In this document: positions 51,835 to 64,000 of the stretch, one piece after another
Numbering within the stretch: position 1 is the first letter of the stretch
Layout: every line of letters starts with the position of its first letter
Source: Stenotrophomonas maltophilia
GTDB lineage: Bacteria > Pseudomonadota > Gammaproteobacteria > Xanthomonadales > Xanthomonadaceae
Direction of reading: 5' to 3'
Assembly: GCF_002799245.1 (NCBI RefSeq)
Contig: NZ_NEQV01000007.1
Location: 1 to 64,000, forward strand
Length of the DNA stretch: 64,000 nt
Made by a program: the position numbers and the translations under genes
The notes under the pieces: generated by a model
What the model was told of the DNA's origin: nothing
The model's database searches: none
The model's input: only the letters and a program-made list of their open reading frames with translations

Positions 51835-52161
51835 ATGCCCCATGAGTCCTCCCCCGATTCCCAGCACGAGCACGGCGTTGCCGTGGAACCCGCGCGCCCG
51901 GAAGTGGCGCCGCCGCCGTTCTACCAGGTGATGCTGCTCAACGACGACTACACCCCGATGGATTTCGTGGTGGATGTGCTGCAGCAGTTCTTCAGCATGG
52001 ACCTGGACAAGGCCACGCAGGTGATGCTGCACGTCCACACCCGCGGCCGCGGCGTCTGCGGGGTCTTCACCCGCGAAGTGGCCGAAACCAAGGTTGCCCA
52101 GGTCAACGAGTACTCGCGGATGAACCAGCATCCGCTGCTGTGCACGATGGAAAAGGCCTGA
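51835..52161 (+). CDS. clpS: ClpA adaptor protein ClpS
   Basis: 108 residues. It has the ClpS signature [20 protein letters not shown] and the later [19 protein letters not shown]. ClpS delivers N-degron proteins to ClpAP. In many bacteria clpA follows at once; here 1.7 kb of repeats and another gene lie between. Confidence 0.96.
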   Translation: MPHESSPDSQHEHGVAVEPARPEVAPPPFYQVMLLNDDYTPMDFVVDVLQQFFSMDLDKATQVMLHVHTRGRGVCGVFTREVAETKVAQVNEYSRMNQHPLLCTMEKA

Positions 52162-52182
52162 CCGCCCACCGTCCGATTGCGG

Positions 52183-52945
52183 ATGAAGCGCACCCTGTAG
52201 AGCCGAGCCCATGCTCGGCCGCTGTTCGCCGAGGCATATCGACCCCGGACGGAGCGTGCCCACCAAGGTGGGCACCTACCAGGGCAGGGGCGTATCGATC
52301 CCGAATGAAGCGCACCCTGTAGAGCCGAGCCCATGCTCGGCTGCTGTTCGCCGAGGCATATCGACCCCGGACGGAGCGTGCCCACCAAGGTGGGCACCTG
52401 CCAGGGCAGAGGCATATCGATCCCGGATGAAGCGCACCCTGTAGAGCCGAGCCCATGCTCGGCTGCTGTTCGCCGAGGCATATCGACCCCGGACGGAGCG
52501 TGCCCACCAAGGTGGGCACCTGCCAGGGCAGGGGCGTATCGACCCCGAATGAAGCGCACCCTGTAGAGCCGAGCCCATGCTCGGCTGCTGTTCGCCGAGG
52601 CATATCGATCCCGGACGGAGCGTGCCCACCAAGGTGGGCACCTACCAGGGCAGGGGCGTATCGACCGCGGATGGAGCGTGCCCACCAAGGTGGGCACCTA
52701 CCAGGGCAGGGGCGTATCGACCCCGGACGGAGCGTGCCCACCAAGGTGGGCACCTACCAGGGCAGGGGCGTATCGACCCCGAATGAAGCGCACCCTGTAG
52801 AGCCGAGCCCATGCTCGGCTGCTGTTCGCCGAGGCATATCGACCCCGGATGGAGCGTGCCCACCAAGGTGGGCACCTACCAGGGCAGGGGCGTATCGACT
52901 CCGTGAGAGCGTGCCCACCACGGTGGTGGGCAGCCACCAGGGCAG
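52183..52945. repeat. Compound tandem repeat array between clpS and clpA
   Basis: Two modules alternate. Module A (66 bp) starts atgaagcgcaccctgtag and holds a SMAG-type hairpin (gagccgagcccatgctcggc). Module B (56 bp) holds the hairpin gtgcccaccaaggtgggcac. A-B pairs of 122 bp start at 52183, 52305, 52427 and 52549; two extra B units then follow, and a last A starts at 52783 with B and a diverged B at the end. The stretch 52162-52954 has no other feature; open frames through it are repeat artefacts. Confidence 0.88.
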
Positions 52946-52954
52946 GCAGAGGGT

Positions 52955-53767
52955 TCACGCTTCCGCCAATGCCTCCAGCGCCATCCGTGCCACCGCCTCG
53001 TCGACATCGGCGGGGTCGCCATCATCCCTGAACCACACCGCTGACAGCCCGGCGCTGGCCGTGATCCAGCGCAACAGGCGCGTGCGTTCCAGCCCGGCCA
53101 GGGCACTGACCTGTTGCAGCCGCGCGGCAAAGCGCTCGGGCCGTGTCGCAACGTGGATGCCCGGTCCGCAGAGATCCGGGTTGCTGAACATCGTCGTGTA
53201 ATCGAACGTACGATCACCCAGTAGCCGCTTCGGGTCGATCGCCAGCCAGCCGCGCGGGCCGAAATCCAGCACGTTGTCGTGGTGCAGATCGCCGTGCAGT
53301 GGCCGGATCTCCCGTTCCTCCTGCAACACGCCCTCCGCCAGCGATCTGCACTGTTCCAGCAGTGGTGGCAGCACGGCCCTTGGCAGCAGCAGGTCGGCGA
53401 ACCATGTACGCAGGCAGACCAGTTCCGCTGGCGGCGCGCTCCGTGGCCGGTGCAGCCGCTGCAGGACCTGGCACAGGATCGTGGTGCAGGCGTCATCGTC
53501 GCCCTCGATCGAACGTTGCCGCAGTGAATCGCCGCCGGCACGCTCGATCAGGATCGCTGGCCCCTCGTGGGCCAGCAGGCGGGCGGCGCCATCGCCGTCC
53601 CACCAGCGCAGCAGGCGATGGCTGTTCTGCTCCTCGGTTTCGCTGCTGACCTTCAGCATCGCCGGCGCGCCGGTGGGGGTCAGTACCGGCCAGAGCCGGG
53701 CATGGGGCGTCTGGATGGCCGGGCCATCACGCCGCAATCGCCAGCGGCTCAGGTAGGGTTCGCTCAT
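52955..53767 (-). CDS. Aminoglycoside O-phosphotransferase, APH(6)/hydroxyurea-kinase type
   Basis: 270 residues. The catalytic loop LHGDLHHDNVL and the metal-binding Asp in WLAIDPKRLLGDRTFDYTTM place it with streptomycin 6-kinases (StrB-like) and related small-molecule kinases. It would add phosphate to an aminoglycoside in the cytosol; S. maltophilia is known to carry a chromosomal enzyme of this type. Real substrate is unproven. It lies between the repeat array and clpA, on the opposite strand to both clp genes, with a 138-bp gap to clpA. Confidence 0.82.
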   Translation of the reverse strand: MSEPYLSRWRLRRDGPAIQTPHARLWPVLTPTGAPAMLKVSSETEEQNSHRLLRWWDGDGAARLLAHEGPAILIERAGGDSLRQRSIEGDDDACTTILCQVLQRLHRPRSAPPAELVCLRTWFADLLLPRAVLPPLLEQCRSLAEGVLQEEREIRPLHGDLHHDNVLDFGPRGWLAIDPKRLLGDRTFDYTTMFSNPDLCGPGIHVATRPERFAARLQQVSALAGLERTRLLRWITASAGLSAVWFRDDGDPADVDEAVARMALEALAEA

Positions 53768-53905
53768 GCTGGGCGGGCTGTCCTGGAGTGAATGAAGATC
53801 AAGCGATTTGCACTGCTAACGCCATCTGAACGCAGCAATCCGCTAGGGTGATGGAAATCGCGTAGTCAGGCCGCATATTGTCCCTATCTGCCGCCGGAGT
53901 AATCC

Positions 53906-56191
<2,286 letters not shown>

Positions 56192-56225
56192 GCTGATGCC
56201 GGGCCCGGCCCGGTGGACCTGCAAT

Positions 56226-56253
56226 GACAAGGGCGGCTTCGGCCGCCCTTGTC
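56226..56253. terminator. Bidirectional hairpin between clpA and a convergent gene
   Basis: A perfect 12-bp stem (gacaagggcggc and complement) with a ttcg tetraloop. It lacks a T-run but is well placed to end clpA and the convergent gene. Confidence 0.65.
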
Positions 56254-56263
56254 GCCTGCGCCG

Positions 56264-56644
56264 TCAACGGCTGCGCTGGCGGGCCTTCTTCTTGAAGGTG
56301 GCCTCGTCGACAGGCTCGATCTGCGCCACGGTGCAGCGGCCGGAGTCGGTGTGCAGCTGGCTGCGGCCGGCGGCGCACAGCAGGCCCTGCTGCCCTTCCG
56401 TGGAGAAGCTCAGTTTCCGCGAGTAGCCTGCAGCCGAACAGTCGTCCTGGAAATGCACGACGTAGTGGTCCTGGCCATTGCGCAGCAGGATGTTGCGCGA
56501 GGCGCCGGCGCGCACCAGTTGCTGATCGCTGCCCAGCTGGACGCAGTCACTGGTGGCGGAAGGGGTATCGGCGGCGCGCGCAGGCGATGCGCTGGCGGAC
56601 GCGACAACGGCGACGAGCAGGGCGGTCAGCGGGAGCATGTTCAT
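56264..56644 (-). CDS. Secreted protein, DUF6491-like
   Basis: 126 residues from the ATG at 56644, chosen because a signal peptide follows (LPLTALLVAVVASASASPAR). The mature part has four Cys (for example SDCVQ, DDCSA, LLCAA, GRCTV), fitting two disulfides, and ends in CTVAQIEPVDEATF, as in DUF6491 proteins of xanthomonads. Function unknown. It is convergent with clpA. Confidence 0.65.
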   Translation of the reverse strand: MNMLPLTALLVAVVASASASPARAADTPSATSDCVQLGSDQQLVRAGASRNILLRNGQDHYVVHFQDDCSAAGYSRKLSFSTEGQQGLLCAAGRSQLHTDSGRCTVAQIEPVDEATFKKKARQRSR

Positions 56645-56794
56645 GGCGGGGTTGGGGGATGGCGATCCGGACTGGATCGGGTCCCACAATGCCGCCACGC
56701 GTGCAGAGGCGAATCTGCCGCAAGCAGGGCTGACCGACGTCACGGTGAGTTCGGTCACGATGACCTCCGGCAGGGCCGGATTGCAGGCATGACA

Positions 56795-56822
56795 AAAGGC
56801 CAGCAACCAGGGCTGGCCTTGT
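56795..56822 (-). terminator. Terminator of infA
   Basis: On the minus strand a 9-10-bp stem (aaggccagc/gctggcctt) is followed by TTTTGTC. It is 26 bp past the infA stop. Confidence 0.75.
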
Positions 56823-56847
56823 CGAAGTGGCGCAGCGCGCCGACCGC

Positions 56848-57066
56848 TTACTTCATGCGGTAGGTGATACGACCCTTGGTCAGGTCGTACGGGGTCATTT
56901 CAACCTTGACCCGGTCACCAGTGAGGATGCGGATGTAGTTCTTGCGCATGCGGCCGGAGATGTGGGCGATGATTTCGTGCCCATTTTCCAGACGAACGCG
57001 GAAAGTGGTGTTCGGCAGCGTCTCGCTGACGGTGCCCTCGAACTCGATGGAATCGTCTTTCGACAT
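56848..57066 (-). CDS. infA: Translation initiation factor IF-1
   Basis: 72 residues, the normal size. It has the OB-fold sequence [20 protein letters not shown] and ends [10 protein letters not shown]-1 blocks the ribosomal A site during initiation. It lies 86 bp after aat on the same strand. Confidence 0.98.
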   Translation of the reverse strand: MSKDDSIEFEGTVSETLPNTTFRVRLENGHEIIAHISGRMRKNYIRILTGDRVKVEMTPYDLTKGRITYRMK

Positions 57067-57152
57067 GTAGTCCTGTGCGGTTCAGAAAACGGCCACGCTG
57101 GGCCTAAGGCGCGGTATTTTACGCGTGACGGGCCCAGCTTGCAAAGTTTGTG

Positions 57153-57893
57153 TTAACCGCCGGCCAAACGCTGTGCCGGCAAGCGTCCGACCGCCTGTGT
57201 CCAAGGGCCTTCACGGCCGTCACCGCGCACGGCCTGGCGCACGTGCTGCAGGAATTCCGCGCGCGGCAGGTGTTCGGCGCCCATCCGCAGCAGGTGCGGA
57301 TTTTCCACCTGGGCATCGATCAGCGCCCAGCCCCAGCCGCGAAGCGTGGAGGCCAGCGCGGCCAGCGCGATCTTGGAGCCACCGCTGGCGCCACTGAACA
57401 TGCTCTCGCCGAAGAACATCGACCCGATCGCCACCCCGTAGATGCCGCCGACCAGCGACTGCCGGTCCCAGACCTCGAAGGAGTGGGCAAAGCCGAGGTC
57501 GTGCAGCTGGCTGTAGGCCTCGACCATCGCCGGGCTGATCCAGGTGCCGTCCTGGCCGGGCCGGGGTGCGGCCGCACAGGCGCGCATCACGCGGCTGAAA
57601 GCGGTGTCGGCGGTGACCTCCCATGTGCTGCTGCGCAACTGGCGGCGGAAGCGGCTGGACAGATGCACGCCGTCGGTGCGGAACACCATGCGCGGGTCCG
57701 GCGACCACCACAGGATCGGCTCGCCCTCGCTGAACCACGGAAAGATGCCGCCGGCGTAGGCATTGAGCAGGCGTGCCGGATGCAGGTCACCGCCCACTGC
57801 CAGCAGGCCGTCAGGCTGGCGCAGGGCAGTCTCGGCCGGGGGGAAGGGCGCGTCCGGCGCATCGGCCAGGCGCCAGGGCAGCTGGCGGGTCAT
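57153..57893 (-). CDS. aat: Leucyl/phenylalanyl-tRNA-protein transferase Aat
   Basis: 246 residues from the ATG at 57893. The signature GGIFPWFSEGEPILWWSPDP and later SLVGGIYGVAIGSMFFGESM are diagnostic. Aat adds Leu or Phe to N-terminal Lys/Arg, making the N-degrons that ClpS and ClpA (both encoded in this window) read and destroy. Confidence 0.96.
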   Translation of the reverse strand: MTRQLPWRLADAPDAPFPPAETALRQPDGLLAVGGDLHPARLLNAYAGGIFPWFSEGEPILWWSPDPRMVFRTDGVHLSSRFRRQLRSSTWEVTADTAFSRVMRACAAAPRPGQDGTWISPAMVEAYSQLHDLGFAHSFEVWDRQSLVGGIYGVAIGSMFFGESMFSGASGGSKIALAALASTLRGWGWALIDAQVENPHLLRMGAEHLPRAEFLQHVRQAVRGDGREGPWTQAVGRLPAQRLAGG

Positions 57894-57965
57894 GCCGGCA
57901 TTGTATTCGCCGTGGTGATCGCTGATGTCTGGCACCATCAGCGTTCAACGGCAAGGAGCCTACGC

Positions 57966-59234
57966 ATGAGTGACCCGATCAGCGCCATCCTCGATGTGCA
58001 CGACGCCCCGCGCACGCGCAACGACAGCCAGGGGATGCTGCTGGCGCTGGCCAGTGAGTCACCGCTGCAGCTGGGCCAGCTGATGCTGCAGGCACTCGCC
58101 CGGCGCTCGCCCAGCTCGACCTTCCTCGATACCGCGCTGGACCTGTTGCCGGACGAGTCCGTGGCGCCGGTCTGTGCCGAGGCCTGGCGGCGCTATCGGG
58201 AGGGCGAGCGCGGTGAACTGCTGGCCAGCGTGATCGAGTTCGCCAGCTACCAGGCGCCGCAGGTGCTGCAGGGCGACTGGGACGCACTGCTGGTGATGGC
58301 CGCCGAAGACGAGGTGCAGCTGGCCTCGCAGGTGTGGCAAGCCCTGCCACCTGGGGTGGCCGCGCATTGGGCGCAGATCCTGGCTGAGGCCGACGACGAT
58401 CGCGAGATGGCACGGGCAAGGGCACTGCTGCTCGCCATACAGCCGGAGAGCTATCCGGCGGCCCGCGGCTACCTCGCCGACTGGGGGCGGCTGGATCCCG
58501 AGGCCTGGGCGCATTGGGCTGGCGTTGCCGACGGCGCGCGGCCGCGCCGCCTGCACGATCAGAAGCCGCTGCACATCCGCTTCGGCCGGGTGCAGCATCG
58601 TGCGCAGCTGGCCGACGAGCCGAGCTGGCGCAAACGCATCTGGCGCCTGCATCCGACCTGGAATGGCGGACAGCTGCATCACGCCGGCCACATGGGCGGG
58701 CCGCTGGACGCGCTGTGTGGCAGCTGCCATGCGCCGCTGCAGCGCTTGCTGCAGACCGACGCCGCCGCGCTGCAGCCGGGTGCGCCGGGCGAGGTCACGC
58801 TGGGCCTGTGCCTGGACTGCTGCGGCTGGGAAGATCCACCCGTACGCTTCTATCGCCATGACGCCGCCGGCCTGCCGAGCTGCCACCCGAGCCAGCATCT
58901 GGAGGTGCCCGCCAGGCCTACCGACAGCGGCGACCTGATGCGGGCCGAGGTGGGCCTGGCCGCCATGGACGCCATGCGCTGGCAGCAGCAGGACTGGGGG
59001 CAGTCCAATCATCGGCAGAACCTGTCGCGCGTGGGCGGCGCGCCCAGCTGGGTGCAGAGTGCGCGGTATCCGGCGTGCATCGATTGCGGCGAGGAGATGC
59101 CCTTCGTGATGCAGCTGGATTCGACGCTGCCGACCACCGCTGAGGGCACGCTGCTGTGGGGCAGTGGTGGCATGCTCTATACGTTCTGGTGCGCGACCTG
59201 CCGGGTCAGCGGGCACTTCTGGCAGTGCACCTGA
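57966..59234 (+). CDS. Protein of unknown function, DUF1963/YwqG-like C-terminus
   Basis: 422 residues from the ATG at 57966, which has an aaggag site. The N-terminal 190 residues are helical and Ala/Leu-rich. The C-terminal half has paired cysteines (CGSCH, CLDCCGW, CIDCGEEM, WCATC), likely a zinc site. It also has RVGGAPSWVQSARYPAC, which resembles the G-P-W-Q motif of DUF1963 proteins. The family match is tentative and no function is known. It is divergent from aat. Confidence 0.7.
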   Translation: MSDPISAILDVHDAPRTRNDSQGMLLALASESPLQLGQLMLQALARRSPSSTFLDTALDLLPDESVAPVCAEAWRRYREGERGELLASVIEFASYQAPQVLQGDWDALLVMAAEDEVQLASQVWQALPPGVAAHWAQILAEADDDREMARARALLLAIQPESYPAARGYLADWGRLDPEAWAHWAGVADGARPRRLHDQKPLHIRFGRVQHRAQLADEPSWRKRIWRLHPTWNGGQLHHAGHMGGPLDALCGSCHAPLQRLLQTDAAALQPGAPGEVTLGLCLDCCGWEDPPVRFYRHDAAGLPSCHPSQHLEVPARPTDSGDLMRAEVGLAAMDAMRWQQQDWGQSNHRQNLSRVGGAPSWVQSARYPACIDCGEEMPFVMQLDSTLPTTAEGTLLWGSGGMLYTFWCATCRVSGHFWQCT

Positions 59235-59265
59235 GCGCAGCGCGCCTGCCATCGCCCTGGCAGGT

Positions 59266-59380
59266 GCCAACCTGGGTTGGCCCAGTGCATTGGTCGGCGC
59301 CAACCCTGGTTGGCCGAATGCATTGGTCGGCACCAACCCTGGTTGGCCCAATGCCCTGGTAGATGCCAACCTTGGTTGGC
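59266..59380. repeat. Four 16-bp palindromes at 33-bp intervals
   Basis: gccaacc-type palindromes at 59266, 59299, 59332 and 59365, each able to form a short hairpin, fill the space between convergent genes. Spacers share a tgcattggtcgg-like sequence. Confidence 0.8.
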
Positions 59381-59403
59381 ACGCGTTGATCGGGCCGGTT
59401 CGG

Positions 59404-60528
59404 CTACGGCTCTACCCGGAACGGCCCATGCCCCTGCAGCTCCTGCTGGTAACGCCGCACATCGCGCCGCTCCTGCCGGCACCAGTCCTGCAGCGCCCCG
59501 GCGAACTCCGCGTCGGCCACCCAGTGCCGGCTGCGCACCAGCGTGGGCAGGAAACCGCGCGCCAGCTTGTGCTCGCCCTGCGCGCCGGGCTCGAAACGGG
59601 CCAGCCCTTCGCGCAGGCAGTACTCGATACCCTGGTAGTAGCAGGCCTCGAAGTGCAGGCCGGGCAGGGTGGCGCCGCCCCAGTAGCGGCCGTACAGCGT
59701 GTCACCGCCGCGCAGGCAGAGTGCGCCGGCAATCGGCTGGCCCTCCTGTTCGGCCAGGAACAGCACCAGCCCGCGGCCCAGTGAAATGGCCAGATGGCGC
59801 AGGAAGGCCTCGGTCAGCGCGGGGGCGTTGCCGTATTCGAGGAAGGTCTGCAGGTAGAAGCGATACATCGCCTGCAGGTCGGCGCGGCTGGCCTCGTCGC
59901 CATGCACCACGCGGAACGTAATGCCCTGGCGGGTGACCTTGGCCCGTTCCTGCCGGATGTTCTTGCGGTGCTTGTGGTCCATCGCGCCGAGGAACTGATC
60001 GAACGTGGCCCAGTCGCCCGGGTTCTGCCACTGGAACTGCACGTCTTCGCGCAGCAGCCAGTCGTCGCCGAACAGCGCCTCGTCACCCGCTGCGTGGAAA
60101 TTGATATGGGCCGAGGACACGTCCAGCGCTGGCAGCGCCTCGCGCACTGCCGACAGCAGTGTGGCGCGTTCTGAATCGTGACGGGCCAGCAGGCGTGGGC
60201 CGGTGACCGGCGAGTACGGCACCGCGCCCAGCCATTTCGGGTAGTAGTCGCGGCCATGGCGGGCATAGGCGTTGGCCCAGGCGTGGTCGAACACGAACTC
60301 GCCGTGCGAGTTGGTCTTCAGGTAGCCCGGAATGGCGCCAACCAGGGCGTCGCCCTGCCAGAGCGTGAAGTGTTGCGGCTGCCAGCCCCAGTCCTCGCGC
60401 AGGCAGCCGTGCTGTTCCAGGCCGGACAGGAAGGCGTGGCTGACGAACGGGTTGCGGCCGTCGTGCAGGGCATCCCAGTCGCTGGCGGGAATGGACTGCA
60501 GGGAATCGAGGAAGCGGGGGGAAGGCAT
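59404..60528 (-). CDS. FemAB/GNAT-like acyltransferase, DUF482 family
   Basis: 374 residues from the ATG at 60528 (MPSPRFLDSLQSIPASDWDA). The DUF482 signature runs through NPFVSHAFLSGLEQHGCLRE, AMDHKHRKNIRQERAK and LPGLHFEACYYQGIEYCL. Members look like peptidyltransferase/GNAT enzymes acting on peptides or cell-wall precursors, but substrate is unknown. It has no signal peptide. Confidence 0.82.
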   Translation of the reverse strand: MPSPRFLDSLQSIPASDWDALHDGRNPFVSHAFLSGLEQHGCLREDWGWQPQHFTLWQGDALVGAIPGYLKTNSHGEFVFDHAWANAYARHGRDYYPKWLGAVPYSPVTGPRLLARHDSERATLLSAVREALPALDVSSAHINFHAAGDEALFGDDWLLREDVQFQWQNPGDWATFDQFLGAMDHKHRKNIRQERAKVTRQGITFRVVHGDEASRADLQAMYRFYLQTFLEYGNAPALTEAFLRHLAISLGRGLVLFLAEQEGQPIAGALCLRGGDTLYGRYWGGATLPGLHFEACYYQGIEYCLREGLARFEPGAQGEHKLARGFLPTLVRSRHWVADAEFAGALQDWCRQERRDVRRYQQELQGHGPFRVEP

Positions 60529-60589
60529 GGTTGGCAAGGATAGGGCAGGTGGAGTAACGCGAGGTGGTCCCGGAGAGCGTGAGCTTGAT

Positions 60590-60613
60590 TGCCAGGCATG
60601 GCCTGGCACTACT
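60590..60613 (-). repeat. SMAG-type palindrome next to the trxB terminator
   Basis: On the minus strand it begins GTAG, with tgccaggc and gcctggca arms. It lies just beyond the trxB terminator. Confidence 0.55.
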
Positions 60614-60647
60614 GAAAAGAAAAGGCCGGCGCTTTCGCGTCGGCCTT
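60614..60647 (-). terminator. Rho-independent terminator of trxB
   Basis: On the minus strand the stem aaggccgacgc, with a gaaa-type loop and a near-perfect complement, is followed by TTTTCTTTTC. It is about 30 bp past the trxB stop. Confidence 0.85.
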
Positions 60648-60675
60648 CCAGGTCAGACAGGGTGCGACGCAGGCC

Positions 60676-61740
<1,065 letters not shown>

Positions 61741-61880
61741 TCAAGCCGATGAACAGAACGCCGTCATCCAGCGGTGGTTCCGGCCCTCTACAGACTCTGT
61801 CAGATGTCGCATAACTGAAAACTGACGCCGTCTCATTTATTATCAATCACTAACAGCGCATTCCAAAGGTATGGTCTAAG

Positions 61881-64000
61881 GTGGCGAAGCAGGTCCCCGA
61901 ACGCTCCAAGTCCGACGACAGCAAGGCGTCACGTCGCACGGCCGCGGCGGCGACGACCGACAATCCACGCCGCCAGCGCCTTTGGCGCGATCTGGGCCTG
62001 ATCGCCATCGCGCCGGCCCTGCTGTACCTGGCGGCCAGTCTTTTCACGTATTCAGCTACCGATCCGGGCTGGTCGCATACCGGCAGCGTGGTCGCGCCGG
62101 TACACAACCTGGGTGGCCGCGCCGGCGCCTGGATCGCCGACGTGCTGCTGCAGCTGTTCGGCTACATCGCCTTCCTGCTGCCGGTGGTGCTGGGCGCGCT
62201 GGCGTGGATCGCCATGTTCGGCCTCAAGCGCGAGAGCAAGGGCGAGAACGATCTGGACCCGGCGCTGCGCCTGGTCGGCCTGGTCGGTTTCCTGATCGCC
62301 GGCACCGGCTTCCTGCATGTACGCCTGTTCAGTGGCGATGTCTCCAGTGCCGGCGGCATCCTCGGCAAGCTGGTCGGCAATTCGCTCACGGTGGGCTTCG
62401 GTGCGCTGGGTGCGAACCTGTTCGTGCTGGTGCTGCTGCTGGCCTCGATCACCCTGGCCACCGGGCTGTCCTGGTTCACGGTGATGGAGAAGATCGGCCG
62501 CGGCGTGATGTCGCTGGCGCCGTTGCTGGCGCGCAAGAAGGAAGAAGTCACCGAGTGGCAGCAGACCCGGGTGATGCGCGAGGAGCGCCAGGAAGTGCGC
62601 AAGGCCGATGCCGAGGTGCGCGCCAAGCGCGAGCCGGTGAAGATCGAGCCGCGCCCGGAACCGGTGATCGAGAAGAGTGACCGGGCCAAGCGCGACACGC
62701 AGATCCCGATGTTCCGTGGCGTCAACGGCGATGGCTCGGACCTGCCGCCGCTGGCCCTGCTGGACGACCCCAAGCCGCAGCCGGTGGGCTACGACAAGGA
62801 AACCCTGGACGCGCTGTCGCGGCAGATCGAGTTCAAGCTGAAGGATTTCCGCATCGAAGCCCAGGTGGTCGGTGCCAACCCTGGCCCGGTCATCACCCGC
62901 TTCGAGATCGAGCCCGCACCGGGCATCAAGGTCAGCCAGATCAGTTCGCTGGACAAGGACATCGCGCGCGGCCTGTCGGTGAAGTCGGTGCGCGTGGTCG
63001 ACGTGATTCCGGGCAAGTCGGTGATCGGCCTGGAAATTCCGAACGTCACCCGCGAGATGATCTACCTGTCCGAGCTGCTGCGTTCGAAGGAATACGACAA
63101 GTCGGCCAGCGTGCTGACCCTGGCGCTGGGCAAGGACATCGCCGGGCGCTCGACCGTGGCCGACCTGGCGCGCATGCCGCACCTGCTGGTGGCCGGTACC
63201 ACCGGTTCGGGCAAGTCGGTGGCGGTCAACGCGATGGTGCTGAGCCTGCTGTTCAAGGCCTCGCCGAAAGACCTGCGGATGCTGATGATCGACCCGAAGA
63301 TGCTCGAACTGAGCGTCTACCAGGGCATTCCGCATCTGCTGGCGCCGGTGGTCACCGACATGAAGGAGGCCGCCAACGGCCTGCGCTGGTGCGTGGCCGA
63401 GATGGAGCGCCGCTACAAGCTGATGAGCGCAGTGGGCGTGCGCAACCTGGCCGGCTTCAACAAGAAGGTGAAGGAAGCCCAGGACGCCGGCCAGCCGCTG
63501 ATGGACCCGCTGTTCAAGCCGAACCCGGAACTGGGCGAGGCGCCGCGACCGCTGGAGACGCTGCCGTTCATCGTCATCTTCATCGACGAATTCGCCGACA
63601 TGATGATGATCGTCGGCAAGAAGGTGGAAGAGCTGATCGCACGCCTGGCACAGAAGGCGCGTGCGGCCGGCATCCACCTGATCCTGGCCACGCAGCGTCC
63701 GTCGGTGGATGTGATCACCGGCCTGATCAAGGCCAACATCCCGACCCGCATCGCCTTCCAGGTCAGCTCCAAGATCGACTCGCGCACCATCCTCGACCAG
63801 TCCGGCGCGGAGACCCTGCTCGGCCACGGCGACATGCTGTACCTGCCGCCGGGTACGGCCATGCCCGAGCGCGTGCACGGCGCCTTCGTCTCCGACGAGG
63901 AAGTGCATCGCGTGGTTGAACACCTCAAGGCGATGGGTCCGGCCGACTATGTCGACGGCGTGCTGGACGAAGTGCAGACGATGGGCGACGGCGTGGTGGT
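61881..64000 (+). CDS. ftsK: DNA translocase FtsK, cut by the window edge
   Basis: At least 706 residues from a GTG at 61881; an ATG 10 bp before is followed by a stop codon two codons later. An N-terminal membrane domain has helices near 37-55 and several to 200 ([15 protein letters not shown] first). A charged linker of 100 residues follows, then the motor with Walker A GTTGSGKS at 439-446, Walker [14 protein letters not shown] and [13 protein letters not shown]. FtsK moves chromosome ends through the septum. The C-terminal gamma domain that reads KOPS lies beyond the window. Confidence 0.96.
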   Translation, partial: MAKQVPERSKSDDSKASRRTAAAATTDNPRRQRLWRDLGLIAIAPALLYLAASLFTYSATDPGWSHTGSVVAPVHNLGGRAGAWIADVLLQLFGYIAFLLPVVLGALAWIAMFGLKRESKGENDLDPALRLVGLVGFLIAGTGFLHVRLFSGDVSSAGGILGKLVGNSLTVGFGALGANLFVLVLLLASITLATGLSWFTVMEKIGRGVMSLAPLLARKKEEVTEWQQTRVMREERQEVRKADAEVRAKREPVKIEPRPEPVIEKSDRAKRDTQIPMFRGVNGDGSDLPPLALLDDPKPQPVGYDKETLDALSRQIEFKLKDFRIEAQVVGANPGPVITRFEIEPAPGIKVSQISSLDKDIARGLSVKSVRVVDVIPGKSVIGLEIPNVTREMIYLSELLRSKEYDKSASVLTLALGKDIAGRSTVADLARMPHLLVAGTTGSGKSVAVNAMVLSLLFKASPKDLRMLMIDPKMLELSVYQGIPHLLAPVVTDMKEAANGLRWCVAEMERRYKLMSAVGVRNLAGFNKKVKEAQDAGQPLMDPLFKPNPELGEAPRPLETLPFIVIFIDEFADMMMIVGKKVEELIARLAQKARAAGIHLILATQRPSVDVITGLIKANIPTRIAFQVSSKIDSRTILDQSGAETLLGHGDMLYLPPGTAMPERVHGAFVSDEEVHRVVEHLKAMGPADYVDGVLDEVQTMGDGVV

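Noticed and set aside
52183..52945. CRISPR array or repeat protein gene
   Set aside because: Both modules repeat, so there are no unique spacers; open frames in several phases only translate the repeat and lack ribosome sites.
59156..59362. Small plus-strand protein rich in WSAPTLVG repeats
   Set aside because: It is a translation of the 33-bp palindrome array.
61830..61880. Fur-box or promoter upstream of ftsK in the AT-rich stretch
   Set aside because: ttattatcaatc looks suggestive but matches neither a 19-bp Fur site nor a -10/-35 pair with proper spacing.
62052..63923. 623-codon minus-strand frame opposite ftsK
   Set aside because: FtsK motifs on the plus strand are unambiguous, and the frame is rich in His, Gln and Arg.

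Overview
The window is high-GC DNA of a gammaproteobacterium of the Xanthomonadaceae, most likely Stenotrophomonas (S. maltophilia complex). The evidence is the gene order, the second sigma-54 gene next to fleQ, three tandem flagellins, an APH(6)-type kinase, and many GTAG-headed palindromes of the SMAG type known from S. maltophilia. This is a family-level inference from the sequence; no search was run. No tRNA, rRNA, insertion sequence, phage or CRISPR array was seen.

Bases 211-37168 hold an almost complete flagellar locus. On the minus strand, reading right to left, are flgB-flgL, three fliC genes, fliD-fliS-fliT with an atypical PilZ gene, an orphan NarL-type regulator, rpoN2, a lone receiver and fleQ, and then fliE-fliR. 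On the plus strand are flgA, flgM and flgN, back to back with cheV. Promoter motifs give a clear hierarchy. FleQ and RpoN2 would drive sigma-54 sites before fliE, fliL, fliD, flgB, flgG and flgA. The late genes fliC3, fliS, flgM, cheV, a distant chemoreceptor gene and possibly a GGDEF-EAL gene carry sigma-28 (FliA) type sites. One further consensus sigma-54 site, on the plus strand at 19463-19478, faces no gene.

Bases 37260-48814 are a signalling block: a PAS histidine kinase, an operon of a membrane PAS kinase and a GGDEF-EAL-receiver protein whose catalytic motifs are eroded, an intact PAS-GGDEF-EAL protein, a small membrane protein, a lower-GC gene of unknown function, and a chemoreceptor.

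Bases 49036-64000 are mostly housekeeping: hflD-mnmA-nudix, clpS and clpA (separated by a 0.76-kb repeat array and an aminoglycoside kinase gene), infA, aat, trxB, and ftsK, which runs off the right edge.

Intergenic DNA is rich in palindromes of at least four kinds: SMAG hairpins, a ggggtc...gacccc family, a 49-bp tandem array, and a compound 66+56-bp array. The less explained signals are the divergent sigma-54 pair, the repeat arrays, the degenerate c-di-GMP protein and the lower-GC gene.
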